Shown piece after piece: positions 43,845-52,021 of a stretch of DNA of 64,000 bases. Below the pieces are notes generated by a model. The model was not told the DNA's origin, did not search any database, and worked only from the letters and a program-made list of their open reading frames with translations. This stretch comes from CAWEQW01 sp963811365 (GTDB taxonomy: Bacteria > Actinomycetota > Actinomycetes > Propionibacteriales > Nocardioidaceae), in the NCBI GenBank assembly GCA_963811365.1, contig CAWEQW010000006.1:62001-126000 (forward strand), given 5' to 3'. Positions within the stretch are counted from its first letter, which is position 1; each line of letters starts with the position of its first letter. Position numbers and translations under genes: made by a program.

Positions 43845-46367
43845 TCAGCTCTCGGGGTGCAGCCGGACGGCCACGAGCGCGACGTCGTCGTCCTTGCGCT
43901 CGGGCAGCATCCGCCGCAGCACCTCGTCGCACAGGTCGTCCAAGGTGCGCCGGTCGGCAGCAAGCCTTCCGAGGGTCCGCTCCAGCAGCCCGAGCCCGAC
44001 GTCGAGCGACTGACCGCGCCGCTCCACCAGCCCGTCGGTGTAGAGCAGGACCGTGGCGCCGCGCTCGAGTGCGAACGTGGACTCGGTGCGGTCGGCGTCC
44101 GGATGGATGCCGAGCAGCAGGTCCGCGTTCGCGCCCGCCAGCTGCTCGACGCGCCCGTCGGCGTGCACCACGAGCGGCGGCGGGTGGCCGGCGTTGGACC
44201 AGCGCAGCACGGTGACGTCGCCCTCGGGCTTCTCGAGACGGGCCACCACCGCGGTGGCCGTGGTGTCGACCTGCAGCGTGTCGAGCAGCCCGTCGACACC
44301 GCACAGCACGTCGGCGGGGCCCTCGCCCGTGTGCACCGCGACGCCGCGGAGCAGGCTGCGGAGCTGGCCCATGGCGGCGGCCGCCGCGGTGTCGTGACCC
44401 ACCACGTCGCCGATCACCACGACCGTGGCACCGTCACGCTGGACGAAGGAGTCGTACCAGTCACCGCCCACCTGGGCGACCTCGGCGGCGGGCTCGTAGC
44501 GCACCGCGACCTCCAGGTGGTCCCGCTTCGGCGGGGGGGTCAGCATGCTGCGTTGCAGGCCCTCGGCGAGCTCTCGCTGCTGGGCGAACAGCCGCGCGTT
44601 GTCGAGGGCGAGGCCGGCCCGCGCGGCGACGTCCTGCAGGGTGACCAGGTCGTCGGAGGAGAACCCCGGTCGCTCGGGGCCGCGAAACAGCGTGAGCAGG
44701 CCGACGGTGCGACCTCGACCGGTGAGCGGCACGACCACCCCTGACCACGGGGCGAGCTCTCGGAACGTGTCCTGGGCCTCGCCGGGAGCCAGCACGGCGG
44801 CCACGGTGCGGTAGGCATGGTCGGGGGCCAGCACCGGCTCGCCACTGCTCAGGGCCCGCGCGACGAACGAGACGTCGGTCAGGGCCTGGATCCGCCGCGC
44901 GGCGTACCGGTCGACGACGCACCGCATCCGGGGGTCGGCGTGCCACCAGCCCACATCGCGCAGCCCACGCCGCCAGTCGCCACCCACCTCGTCGTCGACC
45001 AGCGTGACCACGGACCAGTCGGCGAGCTCCGGCACCACCAGTGTCGCGAGCCGCCCGACCGCCTGCTCGCCGTCGAGGGTGCGGGTCAGCTCGGCGGTCA
45101 CCCGGGCCAGCATCGCGCTGCGGCGGGCGCCCTCCTCCATCATCTGCTGCGCCGCCCGGCGGGACGTGACGTCGTTGAAGTACACCGAGAGCCCCTCCGG
45201 GCTGGGCCAGGCGCGCACCTCGTACCAGGCGTCCAAGGGCTCGGGATAGAAGGCGTCGAACGTCACCGGCTCCTGGGAGGCGACCGCCTGCCGGTAGAAG
45301 TGCTCGAAGTCGCTGCTCGCGGCGGCCGGGAACAGCTCCCACAGCACACCTCCGACCAGCTCCTCGCGGGGACGTCCGAGCAGCCGCTCGGCCTCGGCGT
45401 TCACGTAGCTGAACCGCCAGGCGTCGTCGAGGCTGAAGAACGCCGCCGGCATCGCCTCCAGCACCCGGGTGACGCGCGCCTCGTCCTCCTGCACGGCGGT
45501 GGTGTCGTAGGCCGCACCGAGCAGCCGGACCGCGCTGCCGTCCTCGCCCTGCAACGCCCGGCCGCGGGCGGCGACCCACCGGACCCCGCCGTCGGGGCGC
45601 ACGACGCGGTACTCGGCGGCGTAGTCCCCGCAGGTGGCCAGGGCGGTCTCGATGGCCTGCTCGACGCGGGGACGGTCGTCGGGATGCAGCGCGTCGAGAA
45701 AGCCCTCGACGGTCCCGTCGAAGAGCTGCCGGTCCATGCCGAAGAGCTCCAGCAGCCGGTCGTCCCACCGCACCTCGCCGGTCCGCAGGTCCCAGTCGAA
45801 GGCCCCCACGCCCGCCGCGTCGAGCGCGAGCTGTCGCACGACGCGCTCGGTGTCGTAGTCCTCAGAGACCGCGGCGAGCTCGAGCTGCGCCACCACCGGG
45901 CCGGCGAGCTGTTCGAGCAGCGCCAGGTCGTCGTCGGACCAGGCGCGAGGCGCGGGGTCGAACACGCACAGCGTCCCGACCGGGTTCCCGTCGTCGTTCA
46001 CGAGGGGAACGCCCAGGTAGGAGCCGACCGCGCCGGAGCGCACCGGCGGCAGCGCGGAGACCCGCGCGTCCACGCTCGCATCCGCCACCACCAGGGGCGC
46101 CCCGGAGGCGACCGTCACCGTGCACAGGGAGTCCGCGAGCGCGCCGGTCCGCCCGCCGGCCCGCACCGCCTCGGCCGCCCTCCCGGCGGCTCCGGCGACG
46201 TGCTGCACGTCGGCGAGCACCGTGACCTGCGCGGAGCCGGCGTGCAGCAGCTTCGCCGCCAGCAGGGCGAGCCGGTCCAGCGAGGCGTTGCCCCGGCCAC
46301 GGCCGGCGAGCCTCTCCGCCGCGCCCTGTCGCGACGAGGCGCCGACCATTCCCTGCGAGCCCGGCAT
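43845..46367 (-). CDS. GAF-PAS-PAS-GAF-SpoIIE (PP2C) signalling phosphatase
   Basis: An 840-residue cytoplasmic sensor. Order: GAF (about 30-170: SALPPVRSGAVGSYLGVPLV, GTLCVFDPAPR), PAS (180-300: FDWDLRTGEVRWDDRLLELFG, PDGGVRWVAARGRALQGEDG), PAS (305-410: FFSLDDAWRFSYVNAEAERLLG), GAF (440-620) and a PP2C-type SpoIIE phosphatase (640-835: VGGDWYDSFVQRDGATVVVIGDVVGHD, LRWSNAGHPPPLVV, LLYTDGLVERRG, KDDDVALVAVRL) with its metal-binding Asp residues. It likely dephosphorylates an anti-sigma antagonist in a stress sigma-factor circuit. No partner gene is adjacent. Confidence 0.92.
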   Translation of the reverse strand: MPGSQGMVGASSRQGAAERLAGRGRGNASLDRLALLAAKLLHAGSAQVTVLADVQHVAGAAGRAAEAVRAGGRTGALADSLCTVTVASGAPLVVADASVDARVSALPPVRSGAVGSYLGVPLVNDDGNPVGTLCVFDPAPRAWSDDDLALLEQLAGPVVAQLELAAVSEDYDTERVVRQLALDAAGVGAFDWDLRTGEVRWDDRLLELFGMDRQLFDGTVEGFLDALHPDDRPRVEQAIETALATCGDYAAEYRVVRPDGGVRWVAARGRALQGEDGSAVRLLGAAYDTTAVQEDEARVTRVLEAMPAAFFSLDDAWRFSYVNAEAERLLGRPREELVGGVLWELFPAAASSDFEHFYRQAVASQEPVTFDAFYPEPLDAWYEVRAWPSPEGLSVYFNDVTSRRAAQQMMEEGARRSAMLARVTAELTRTLDGEQAVGRLATLVVPELADWSVVTLVDDEVGGDWRRGLRDVGWWHADPRMRCVVDRYAARRIQALTDVSFVARALSSGEPVLAPDHAYRTVAAVLAPGEAQDTFRELAPWSGVVVPLTGRGRTVGLLTLFRGPERPGFSSDDLVTLQDVAARAGLALDNARLFAQQRELAEGLQRSMLTPPPKRDHLEVAVRYEPAAEVAQVGGDWYDSFVQRDGATVVVIGDVVGHDTAAAAAMGQLRSLLRGVAVHTGEGPADVLCGVDGLLDTLQVDTTATAVVARLEKPEGDVTVLRWSNAGHPPPLVVHADGRVEQLAGANADLLLGIHPDADRTESTFALERGATVLLYTDGLVERRGQSLDVGLGLLERTLGRLAADRRTLDDLCDEVLRRMLPERKDDDVALVAVRLHPES

Positions 46368-46654
46368 CCGGCCTCCTGACGTGTTCCCGAGACGTCCCGC
46401 GCCGCCGCGCGCGCGCCGCCCCTCGGCCCGGGCGCGTCCGGCGCCCGCCGAGCGGTCCGGGCGATCATAGTCCGTGCCCCTTTCCGCCCGAGGCAGACGT
46501 CCGACCGGCCGCCGGCGACGTCGTGGCCGCCACCCGCGCCCGGGACGCCGGTGCTGTTCGGGCCGCCTGACCTGCGTGTGAGACCGCTCACCCCGCGGCC
46601 TCTTCGGGCCGAAAGCCTCTGCGGCGGAGCCGCCCGCCTCGGCAGAATCGAGGC

Positions 46655-46789
46655 ATGCGCTGGATGAGTGAGCTGATGACGCGGATGCGCCGTTGCGTGG
46701 ACGAGGACCGTCGGACGCGGTGGGCGGAGGCCGACCGGCGGCATGCCGAACGGCTGCAGCTGGTGCGGTCCGGCCACCGGGACTACTGA
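46655..46789 (+). CDS. 44-residue basic protein, possible
   Basis: A short frame with ATG at 46655 encodes MRWMSELMTRMRRCVDEDRR..., a highly charged, helix-prone peptide with no known domain. It ends at 46789 and is followed directly by a perfect hairpin terminator, which argues that a transcript really ends here. The ribosome-binding site (GAGG) is weak. The 287 bp between it and the SpoIIE gene hold the latter's promoter. Confidence 0.4.
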   Translation: MRWMSELMTRMRRCVDEDRRTRWAEADRRHAERLQLVRSGHRDY

Positions 46790-46799
46790 GCCCGGCCCC

Positions 46800-46820
46800 C
46801 CGCGGAGCGACGCTCCGCGG
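46800..46820. terminator. Perfect hairpin between convergent genes
   Basis: CCGCGGAGC-GAC-GCTCCGCGG forms a perfect 9-bp stem with a 3-nt loop. It lies between the small plus-strand ORF (ends 46789) and the minus-strand oxidoreductase (stop at 46821), so it can terminate both directions. Confidence 0.75.
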
Positions 46821-47822
46821 TCACCGGACGGCCCGGGGACGGAGCGGCAGCCCGGCCGCGCGGTACGCCGTGTCGATGAGCGCTGCCGTGGCGACGGCGT
46901 CGGCCGGGTCCGGTACGACGGGGACGCCGTCCCGCACGTGCGCCGCGACCGCCTCCAGCTGGTAGGTGTACGACGTCCGGGTGCCGGGGTGCTCGGTGAG
47001 CGTTCCCGAGCCGGTCGTGAGCGCGACCGAGTCGTCGTCGTGCGGCAGCACGAAGCTCGGCGCGAACACCTCCCCGTGCGTGCCGACGACCCGGCAGCCG
47101 AAGTCGACCCGCTCCCCGGTCATGTCCGCGTCCGCGCGCCCGGCCACGCCGTTCGGGTAGGCCAGCGCGACGTGCATCGTCTGGTCCACTCCCGGCCGAC
47201 CGGCGCGCTCGACGGCGGAGGCGGCGACCACCTCGGGCTCGCCGCCCAGCAGCCGGCCGAGCATCCGGCTGGCGTGCAGCGCGTAGCAGCCCAGGTCCAT
47301 CAGCGAGCCGCCCGCGAGGGCGAGGTCCCACCGGGGGTCGGACCGCTCCGGTGGCGGCATCGACAGCGACACCTCCGTGCGGCGTACCTCGCCCACGGCC
47401 CCCGCGGCCACCAGCTCCAGGACGCGCCGGAACACCGGGTGGAAGACGTAGTGGAAACCCTCGACGAACCGGCCCGTCGACGCCGCGGCCGCCCTCGCGA
47501 CCTCCTGAGCCTCCTCGAGGTTGCTCGCCGAGGGCTTCTCGGTGAGCACGTGCTTGCCCGCCTGCAGCGCCGCGAGGTTCCAGGGCGCGTGCAGCGCGTT
47601 GACCAGCGGGTTGTAGACGAGGTCGACCTCGGGGTCGGCGAGGAGCTCCTCGTAGCCGGCCACGACGCGCTCCACGCCGTGCTCGACGGCGAACGCCTCG
47701 GCGCGCGACCGGTCGCGGGCGGCCACCGCCACGAGCCGGTGACCGGTGGCGTGCGCGGGGTCGACGATGGCGCGGGCGCTGATCCGGGCGGCTCCGAGGA
47801 TGCCGATCCGCAGCGGCTCCAC
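46821..47822 (-). CDS. Gfo/Idh/MocA family oxidoreductase
   Basis: A 333-residue NAD(P)-dependent dehydrogenase. The Rossmann motif is LRIGILGAARISARAIVDPA. The family EKP motif is seen in GKHVLTEKPSASNLEEA, and the C-terminal domain carries GGSLMDLGCYALHASRMLGG-like sequence with the substrate-binding region. It probably oxidises or reduces a sugar or cyclitol. It uses GTG 47822, one nucleotide from the preceding small gene's stop, so the two are cotranscribed. The substrate is unknown. Confidence 0.9.
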   Translation of the reverse strand: MEPLRIGILGAARISARAIVDPAHATGHRLVAVAARDRSRAEAFAVEHGVERVVAGYEELLADPEVDLVYNPLVNALHAPWNLAALQAGKHVLTEKPSASNLEEAQEVARAAAASTGRFVEGFHYVFHPVFRRVLELVAAGAVGEVRRTEVSLSMPPPERSDPRWDLALAGGSLMDLGCYALHASRMLGRLLGGEPEVVAASAVERAGRPGVDQTMHVALAYPNGVAGRADADMTGERVDFGCRVVGTHGEVFAPSFVLPHDDDSVALTTGSGTLTEHPGTRTSYTYQLEAVAAHVRDGVPVVPDPADAVATAALIDTAYRAAGLPLRPRAVR

Positions 47823-47823
47823 G

Positions 47824-48051
47824 TCAGGCCGCCAGGACGCCGCGGACGACGTCGGTGCTGTCCACGTCGCTCCCGCCGAGCGGACGGTAGAGCCCACCGC
47901 GCACCGCCTCGGTGTGGGTCGGCTGCTTCTCCTGCACCGCGCGTGGGTAGCCGGCGTCGACGTCCTCGAGGTGGGTGTGCGCGATCCGCTCGGGCACCTC
48001 GCAGACGCCCCGGCCGATCGGGGCTGCGGCGATGCGGTCGGTCGCGGTCAT
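47824..48051 (-). CDS. Small conserved-looking protein of unknown function
   Basis: A 75-residue soluble protein (MTATDRIAAAPIGRGVCEVP, ERIAHTHLEDVDAGYPRAVQ, QPTHTEAVRGGLYRPLGG). Sequence is diverse, with no low complexity, and is preceded by a good GGAGGG site, so it is probably real. No domain is recognised. It is immediately upstream of the oxidoreductase gene and 87 nt from the hydrogenase protease, and may be part of either transcript. Confidence 0.65.
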   Translation of the reverse strand: MTATDRIAAAPIGRGVCEVPERIAHTHLEDVDAGYPRAVQEKQPTHTEAVRGGLYRPLGGSDVDSTDVVRGVLAA

Positions 48052-48138
48052 GGTGCCCTCCGAGTCCCTGCCCTCCGGTTCGTCTGCCGGCTGCCCGGCG
48101 GGCGGCCGAACCGGAGGCTCGTCCGTCGACAGCGTAGG

Positions 48139-48621
48139 TCAGCGGCCCAGCGCCGCCAGCACCCGTGCGGTCGCCTCGGGTACGGCGTCCGCCACCGCTG
48201 CGGACAGCGGCGCGCCGTGGTCGAAGCAGCCGGCCTCCACGCCCACGACCACCACCCGCTCGGGCAGCCGGCCGAGGACCCGGGCCAGCTCGACGGCGGT
48301 CGCCGGACCGAAGGAGTGCGTGCCGCCGCGGCCGCTCGCCCGCCAGGCGCGCTCCGGCAGCGGCTCGTGGCCCTGCCCGGTCATCAGCGCCGTCACGACA
48401 CCGGGTGCCCGACCGGACGTCACCGCGTCCACGAGCACCGCGATCCCGCGGCCGGTCACCAGGTCGACGAGGTTCATCGGGTCCTCGAGCTCGACGACGT
48501 CGACCCCGGCCGGGGACCCCTGCGCGACCCGGCGAGCCACGACCAGGCCGACGGCGTCGTCGCCGCGGGTGTCGTTGCCGAGCCCGACCACGAGCGGGGC
48601 GGGCTCGCCGGCCGCGGTCAC
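48139..48621 (-). CDS. NiFe hydrogenase maturation protease
   Basis: A 160-residue HyaD/HoxW-type endopeptidase. VVGLGNDTRGDDAVGLVVARR contains the conserved metal-binding Asp, and VLVDAVTSGRAPG and THSFGPATAVELARVL match later family motifs. It cleaves the C-terminal tail of the large subunit after the CxxC-H motif once nickel is inserted. The GTG start overlaps the hydA stop (GTGA), directly tying it to the hydrogenase operon. Confidence 0.92.
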   Translation of the reverse strand: MTAAGEPAPLVVGLGNDTRGDDAVGLVVARRVAQGSPAGVDVVELEDPMNLVDLVTGRGIAVLVDAVTSGRAPGVVTALMTGQGHEPLPERAWRASGRGGTHSFGPATAVELARVLGRLPERVVVVGVEAGCFDHGAPLSAAVADAVPEATARVLAALGR

Positions 48622-49922
48622 CGCCGCACCACCGTGAGGTCGAGGAAGTGCGTGGCGCACGAGATGCACGGGTCGTAGTTGCGGATCGCGAGCTCGCAGC
48701 GCCGGGTCAGCGCCTCGTCGTCGAGGTCGGTCCACGCGGTCACCATCGCGCGGAGGTCCGCCTCGATGCCGGCCTGGTTCTGGGAGGTGGGCGGCACGAT
48801 CTGCGCGTCGGCGACCAGGCCCGCGTCGTCGAGCACGTAGCGGTGGAACAGCACCCCGCGCGGAGCCTCGCTCGCCCCGAACCCTTCGCCGGCGCGCGGC
48901 GGCACCGGCACGGCCGGCTCCGCGCCGTCGGTCCAGCCGTCGATGATCCGCAGGGCCTCGACGTACGCCTCGACGAGCTCGACCGCGCGGACGACGATCG
49001 AGCGGAACGGGTTGCGGCAGGTGGGTCCGAGGCCGGCGGCCCGGGCAGCCTCGCGGGCGACGGGCGAGAGCCGGTCGGCGTTCAGGGTGTAGCGGGCGAG
49101 CGGCCCCACGACGTAGGGACCGGTGCCGTCCAGCCGGGCGTGCAGGGCGTGGGAGTGCGCGACGTGGTGCTCCTCGATGTGCGCGGTGAACTCGCGGACG
49201 TCGAACGCCCCGCCGCCACTGGTCACGACGCTGCCCGCCTCGATGGGGTAGCCCTCGTCCGGACGCAGCGACAGGTACTCGTACGGCTGCTCCATCTCGG
49301 GGAAGTCGAGCGTCGCGACGAACGCCACGGTGGCCACCGCGTCGTCGAGCCCACGCTCGAGCGCGGGGCGCAGCGCGCGCAGCTCGGCCACCGTCGGCAT
49401 CCGGTAGAACCCGCCGAGCCGGACGTTGACCGGGTGCACCGACCGTCCGCCGACGACCTGCATCAGCGAGTTGCCGGTGCTCTTGAGCCGCAGCCCGCGC
49501 TCGACGAGGTCCGGGTGGTCCTTGGCCATGTCGATGGCGCCCTCGTAGCCCAGGAAGTCCGGGAGGTGGAGCAGGAACATGTGCAGCGCGTGGCTCTCGA
49601 TCCACTCACCGCAGTAGAGCAGCCGTCGCATCGCCCGGACCTGCGCCGAGACGCTGACCCCGCACGCGTCCTCGACGGCCCAGCACGCGCTCATCTGGTA
49701 CGCCACCGGGCAGATGCCGCAGATCCGCGCGGTGATGTCCGGGGGCTCGGTGTGCGCCCGACCGCGCAGCAGCGCCTCGAAGAAGCGCGGCGGCTCGTAG
49801 ATCCGCAGCTGCACGTCGGCCACCTCGCCGTCGTGCAGCTCGACGTACATCGCGCCCTCGCCCTCGACGCGCGCCAGGGTGCCGACGTCGATCCGCTTGC
49901 GTCCGCCGAGCTGGTGGGTCAT
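48618..49922 (-). CDS. hydA: NiFe hydrogenase large subunit HydA (group 3b type)
   Basis: A 434-residue catalytic subunit. The N-terminal L1 motif is RICGICPVAYQMSA, and the C-terminal L2 is DPCISCATHFLDLTVVRR; these four cysteines hold the Ni-Fe centre. The nine residues after the His are the tail removed by the protease encoded next. The CPVAYQM sequence fits soluble NADP-linked (sulfhydrogenase) group 3b enzymes rather than membrane group 1. The ATG overlaps the small-subunit stop. Confidence 0.92.
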   Translation of the reverse strand: MTHQLGGRKRIDVGTLARVEGEGAMYVELHDGEVADVQLRIYEPPRFFEALLRGRAHTEPPDITARICGICPVAYQMSACWAVEDACGVSVSAQVRAMRRLLYCGEWIESHALHMFLLHLPDFLGYEGAIDMAKDHPDLVERGLRLKSTGNSLMQVVGGRSVHPVNVRLGGFYRMPTVAELRALRPALERGLDDAVATVAFVATLDFPEMEQPYEYLSLRPDEGYPIEAGSVVTSGGGAFDVREFTAHIEEHHVAHSHALHARLDGTGPYVVGPLARYTLNADRLSPVAREAARAAGLGPTCRNPFRSIVVRAVELVEAYVEALRIIDGWTDGAEPAVPVPPRAGEGFGASEAPRGVLFHRYVLDDAGLVADAQIVPPTSQNQAGIEADLRAMVTAWTDLDDEALTRRCELAIRNYDPCISCATHFLDLTVVRR

Positions 49923-50710
49923 CGGGGGTCCTCCCGGGTCTCGTGGCGCTCGCTCTCCCTGCGGAACGGTGCCGCGCCTGCGGTGTAGGTGCGGAAGACC
50001 CGCATCACCTCGGGCTCGCTCATCCCGAGCCGGGACAGCCGGGCGGCCAGGGAGCCGGTGTTGGCGCTGTCCTGCGGGCCGAAGCAGCCGTAGCAGCCGC
50101 GGGCGAACGACGGGCAGAGCGCGCCGCACCCCGCCTGGGTGACCGGCCCGAGGCAGGGCGTCCCGTGCGCGACCGTGACGCAGACGGTGCCACGCCGCTT
50201 GCACTCCACGCAGACGCCGTACGACGGAACCCGTGGCCGGCGGCCCTGGAGCGTCGCGGCCAGCACCTCGAGCAGCTGGTGCTTGTCGACCGGGCAGCCG
50301 CGCAGCTCGAAGTCCACGTCGACGTGCGCGGCGATCGGCGTGGACCGGGCCAGCGTCTCGACGTACTCCGGGTGCGCATACACCGCTGCCCGGAACTCCG
50401 CGACGTCGCCGAAGTTGCGCAGCGCCTGGATGCCGCCGCTCGTGGCACAGGCGCCGATGGTGACCAGCGTCCCGGACGACGCCCGCACCCGGTGGATGCG
50501 CTCGATCTCCTCGGCGGTGGTCACCGACCCCTCCACGAGGGACACGTCGTAGGGACCCGGGCTCATCGCCCGCGTCGCCTCCGGGAAGTACGCGATGTCG
50601 ACGGCCCCGGCCAGCGCGAGCAGCTCGTCCTCGCAGTTGAGCAGGGTCAGCTGGCACCCGTCGCAGGACGCGAACTTCCACACCGCCAGGGTCGGCCGCT
50701 CGGCACTCAT
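49919..50710 (-). CDS. hydD: NiFe hydrogenase small subunit HydD
   Basis: A 263-residue Fe-S subunit. The proximal cluster motif is WKFASCDGCQLTLLNCED, and further Cys ligands lie in TIGACATSGGIQALRN, GCPVDKHQLLEVL, VCVECKRRGTVCVTVAHGTPCLGPVTQAGCGALCP and CYGCFGPQ. This is the sulfhydrogenase delta-type small subunit, without Tat signal peptide. It starts at ATG 50710 and lies 9 nt from hydG. Confidence 0.92.
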   Translation of the reverse strand: MSAERPTLAVWKFASCDGCQLTLLNCEDELLALAGAVDIAYFPEATRAMSPGPYDVSLVEGSVTTAEEIERIHRVRASSGTLVTIGACATSGGIQALRNFGDVAEFRAAVYAHPEYVETLARSTPIAAHVDVDFELRGCPVDKHQLLEVLAATLQGRRPRVPSYGVCVECKRRGTVCVTVAHGTPCLGPVTQAGCGALCPSFARGCYGCFGPQDSANTGSLAARLSRLGMSEPEVMRVFRTYTAGAAPFRRESERHETREDPR

Positions 50711-50719
50711 CGGCTCACC

Positions 50720-51550
50720 TCACAGCTCCGCCCGGACCATCAACGGCTCGAGCCGGTCGTAGCCGAGCACCGGGCCGTCCACGCACAAGAACAGCTCGCG
50801 CAGCTGGCAGTGGCCGCACAGCCCCACCCCGCACCGCATGTTGCGCTCCATGGACAGCCGCAGCCGCGCCGGGTCGACGCCACGGTCGACGAACCCGCTC
50901 GCCGAGTAGCGCATCATCACCTCGGGCCCGCAGACGAAGGCCGTCGTGTGCAGCGGGTCGAAGCCGGCCCGGCCGATCAGGTGCGTCACCAGACCGACCC
51001 GGCCGGGCCAGCCGCGCTGGCCGTTGTCGACGGTGACCTGTACGTCGACGCCGTACTCGTCCTGCCAGCTGCGCAGGGACTCGGTGAACAGGATGTCGTC
51101 GGGCGTCCGCGCGCCGTACAGGAGCAGCACGCGCCGGTAGTCCGCACGCCGCGCGCAGACCTCGAGGATCGCCGGGCGCAGCGGCGCGAGGCCGATGCCT
51201 CCGGCCACGAACACCACGTCGCCGCCGCGGCCCCGGTCGACCTCCCAGCCGGTGCCGAACGGCCCGCGCACGCCGAGCGTCGTCCCCGGCTCCGCGGCGA
51301 CGAGGTGCCGGGTGACCGAGCCGACGTCGCGGATGGTGTGCTCGAGCGGCCCGAGCCGCGTCGGGTCGCCGCTGATCGAGATCGGCACCTCGCCGACGCC
51401 GAAGGCGTGCAGCATCGTGAACTGTCCGGAGGCGAAGCGCAGGCCCTCCCCGTCGAGCGGCTCGAGCTCGAGGGTGTAGGTGTCGTCGGTGTCCTGTCGG
51501 GTCCGGGTGACCGTGAACCGGCGGGGCAGCATCGCTCCGGAGACGGTCAC
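50720..51550 (-). CDS. hydG: FAD/NAD(P)-binding reductase subunit HydG
   Basis: A 276-residue ferredoxin-NADP reductase-like subunit: FAD-binding RxxS-type region (ISISGDPTR with PISIS in place of PRPYS), nucleotide-binding VVFVAGGIGLAPLRPAI, VTVDNGQRGWPGRVGLVT and the C-terminal 2Fe-2S motif RNMRCGVGLCGHCQLRELFLCVDGP. It passes electrons between the hydrogenase and NAD(P)H. The GTG start overlaps the cNMP-protein stop (GTGA). It is equivalent to the gamma subunit of Pyrococcus sulfhydrogenase. Confidence 0.9.
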   Translation of the reverse strand: MTVSGAMLPRRFTVTRTRQDTDDTYTLELEPLDGEGLRFASGQFTMLHAFGVGEVPISISGDPTRLGPLEHTIRDVGSVTRHLVAAEPGTTLGVRGPFGTGWEVDRGRGGDVVFVAGGIGLAPLRPAILEVCARRADYRRVLLLYGARTPDDILFTESLRSWQDEYGVDVQVTVDNGQRGWPGRVGLVTHLIGRAGFDPLHTTAFVCGPEVMMRYSASGFVDRGVDPARLRLSMERNMRCGVGLCGHCQLRELFLCVDGPVLGYDRLEPLMVRAEL

Positions 51551-52008
51551 GCGTGGCTGCCGTACATGTCGAGCAGCCGCACCCGCGCCGACTGCAACCG
51601 CCGGTCCATCACCTGGGCGACCCGCATCAGCAGGGCGTAGCCGATCACCGGGTCGCGCTCGCAGGTCCCCCGCAGGCACACCGCGTCGAACGAGATCACA
51701 CTGGTCTCCTCGGTCGCCCTGGCGTCGAACTTGTACCGGTGCGGCGGGATCAGCCACGACCAGCCGACGACCTCGCCCTCGTGGACGCTGTCGAGGACCA
51801 CCGGCCCGCCCGCGGGTGGCGAGAGCTCGATGGCGACGCGGCCGCGCCGCACGACGAAGAACTCGTCCGCGTGCTCGCCGGTGCGCAGCAGCAGCGCACC
51901 GGGCCGGGCGTGCACGTTGCGCCCGCAGCCGGCGACCTGGGCCAGCACCGCCGGCTCGAGGCCGGCGAAGAACGGGTGCTCGGGGAGGTACTGCTCGATG
52001 GTCTGCAT
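51547..52008 (-). CDS. Cyclic-nucleotide-binding domain protein inside the hydrogenase operon
   Basis: A 153-residue stand-alone cNMP-binding barrel with no DNA-binding domain: FFAGLEPAVLAQVAGCG, GEHADEFFVVRRGRVAIEL, SVHEGEVVGWSWLIPPHRYKFDARATEETSVISFD. The canonical RxA of the phosphate-binding cassette appears as RATEETS or is altered, so ligand binding is uncertain. It sits between hydB and hydG with overlapping frames and probably modulates the enzyme or is a subunit. Confidence 0.85.
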   Translation of the reverse strand: MQTIEQYLPEHPFFAGLEPAVLAQVAGCGRNVHARPGALLLRTGEHADEFFVVRRGRVAIELSPPAGGPVVLDSVHEGEVVGWSWLIPPHRYKFDARATEETSVISFDAVCLRGTCERDPVIGYALLMRVAQVMDRRLQSARVRLLDMYGSHA

Positions 52009-52021
52009 GTGCGGCCGCCTC

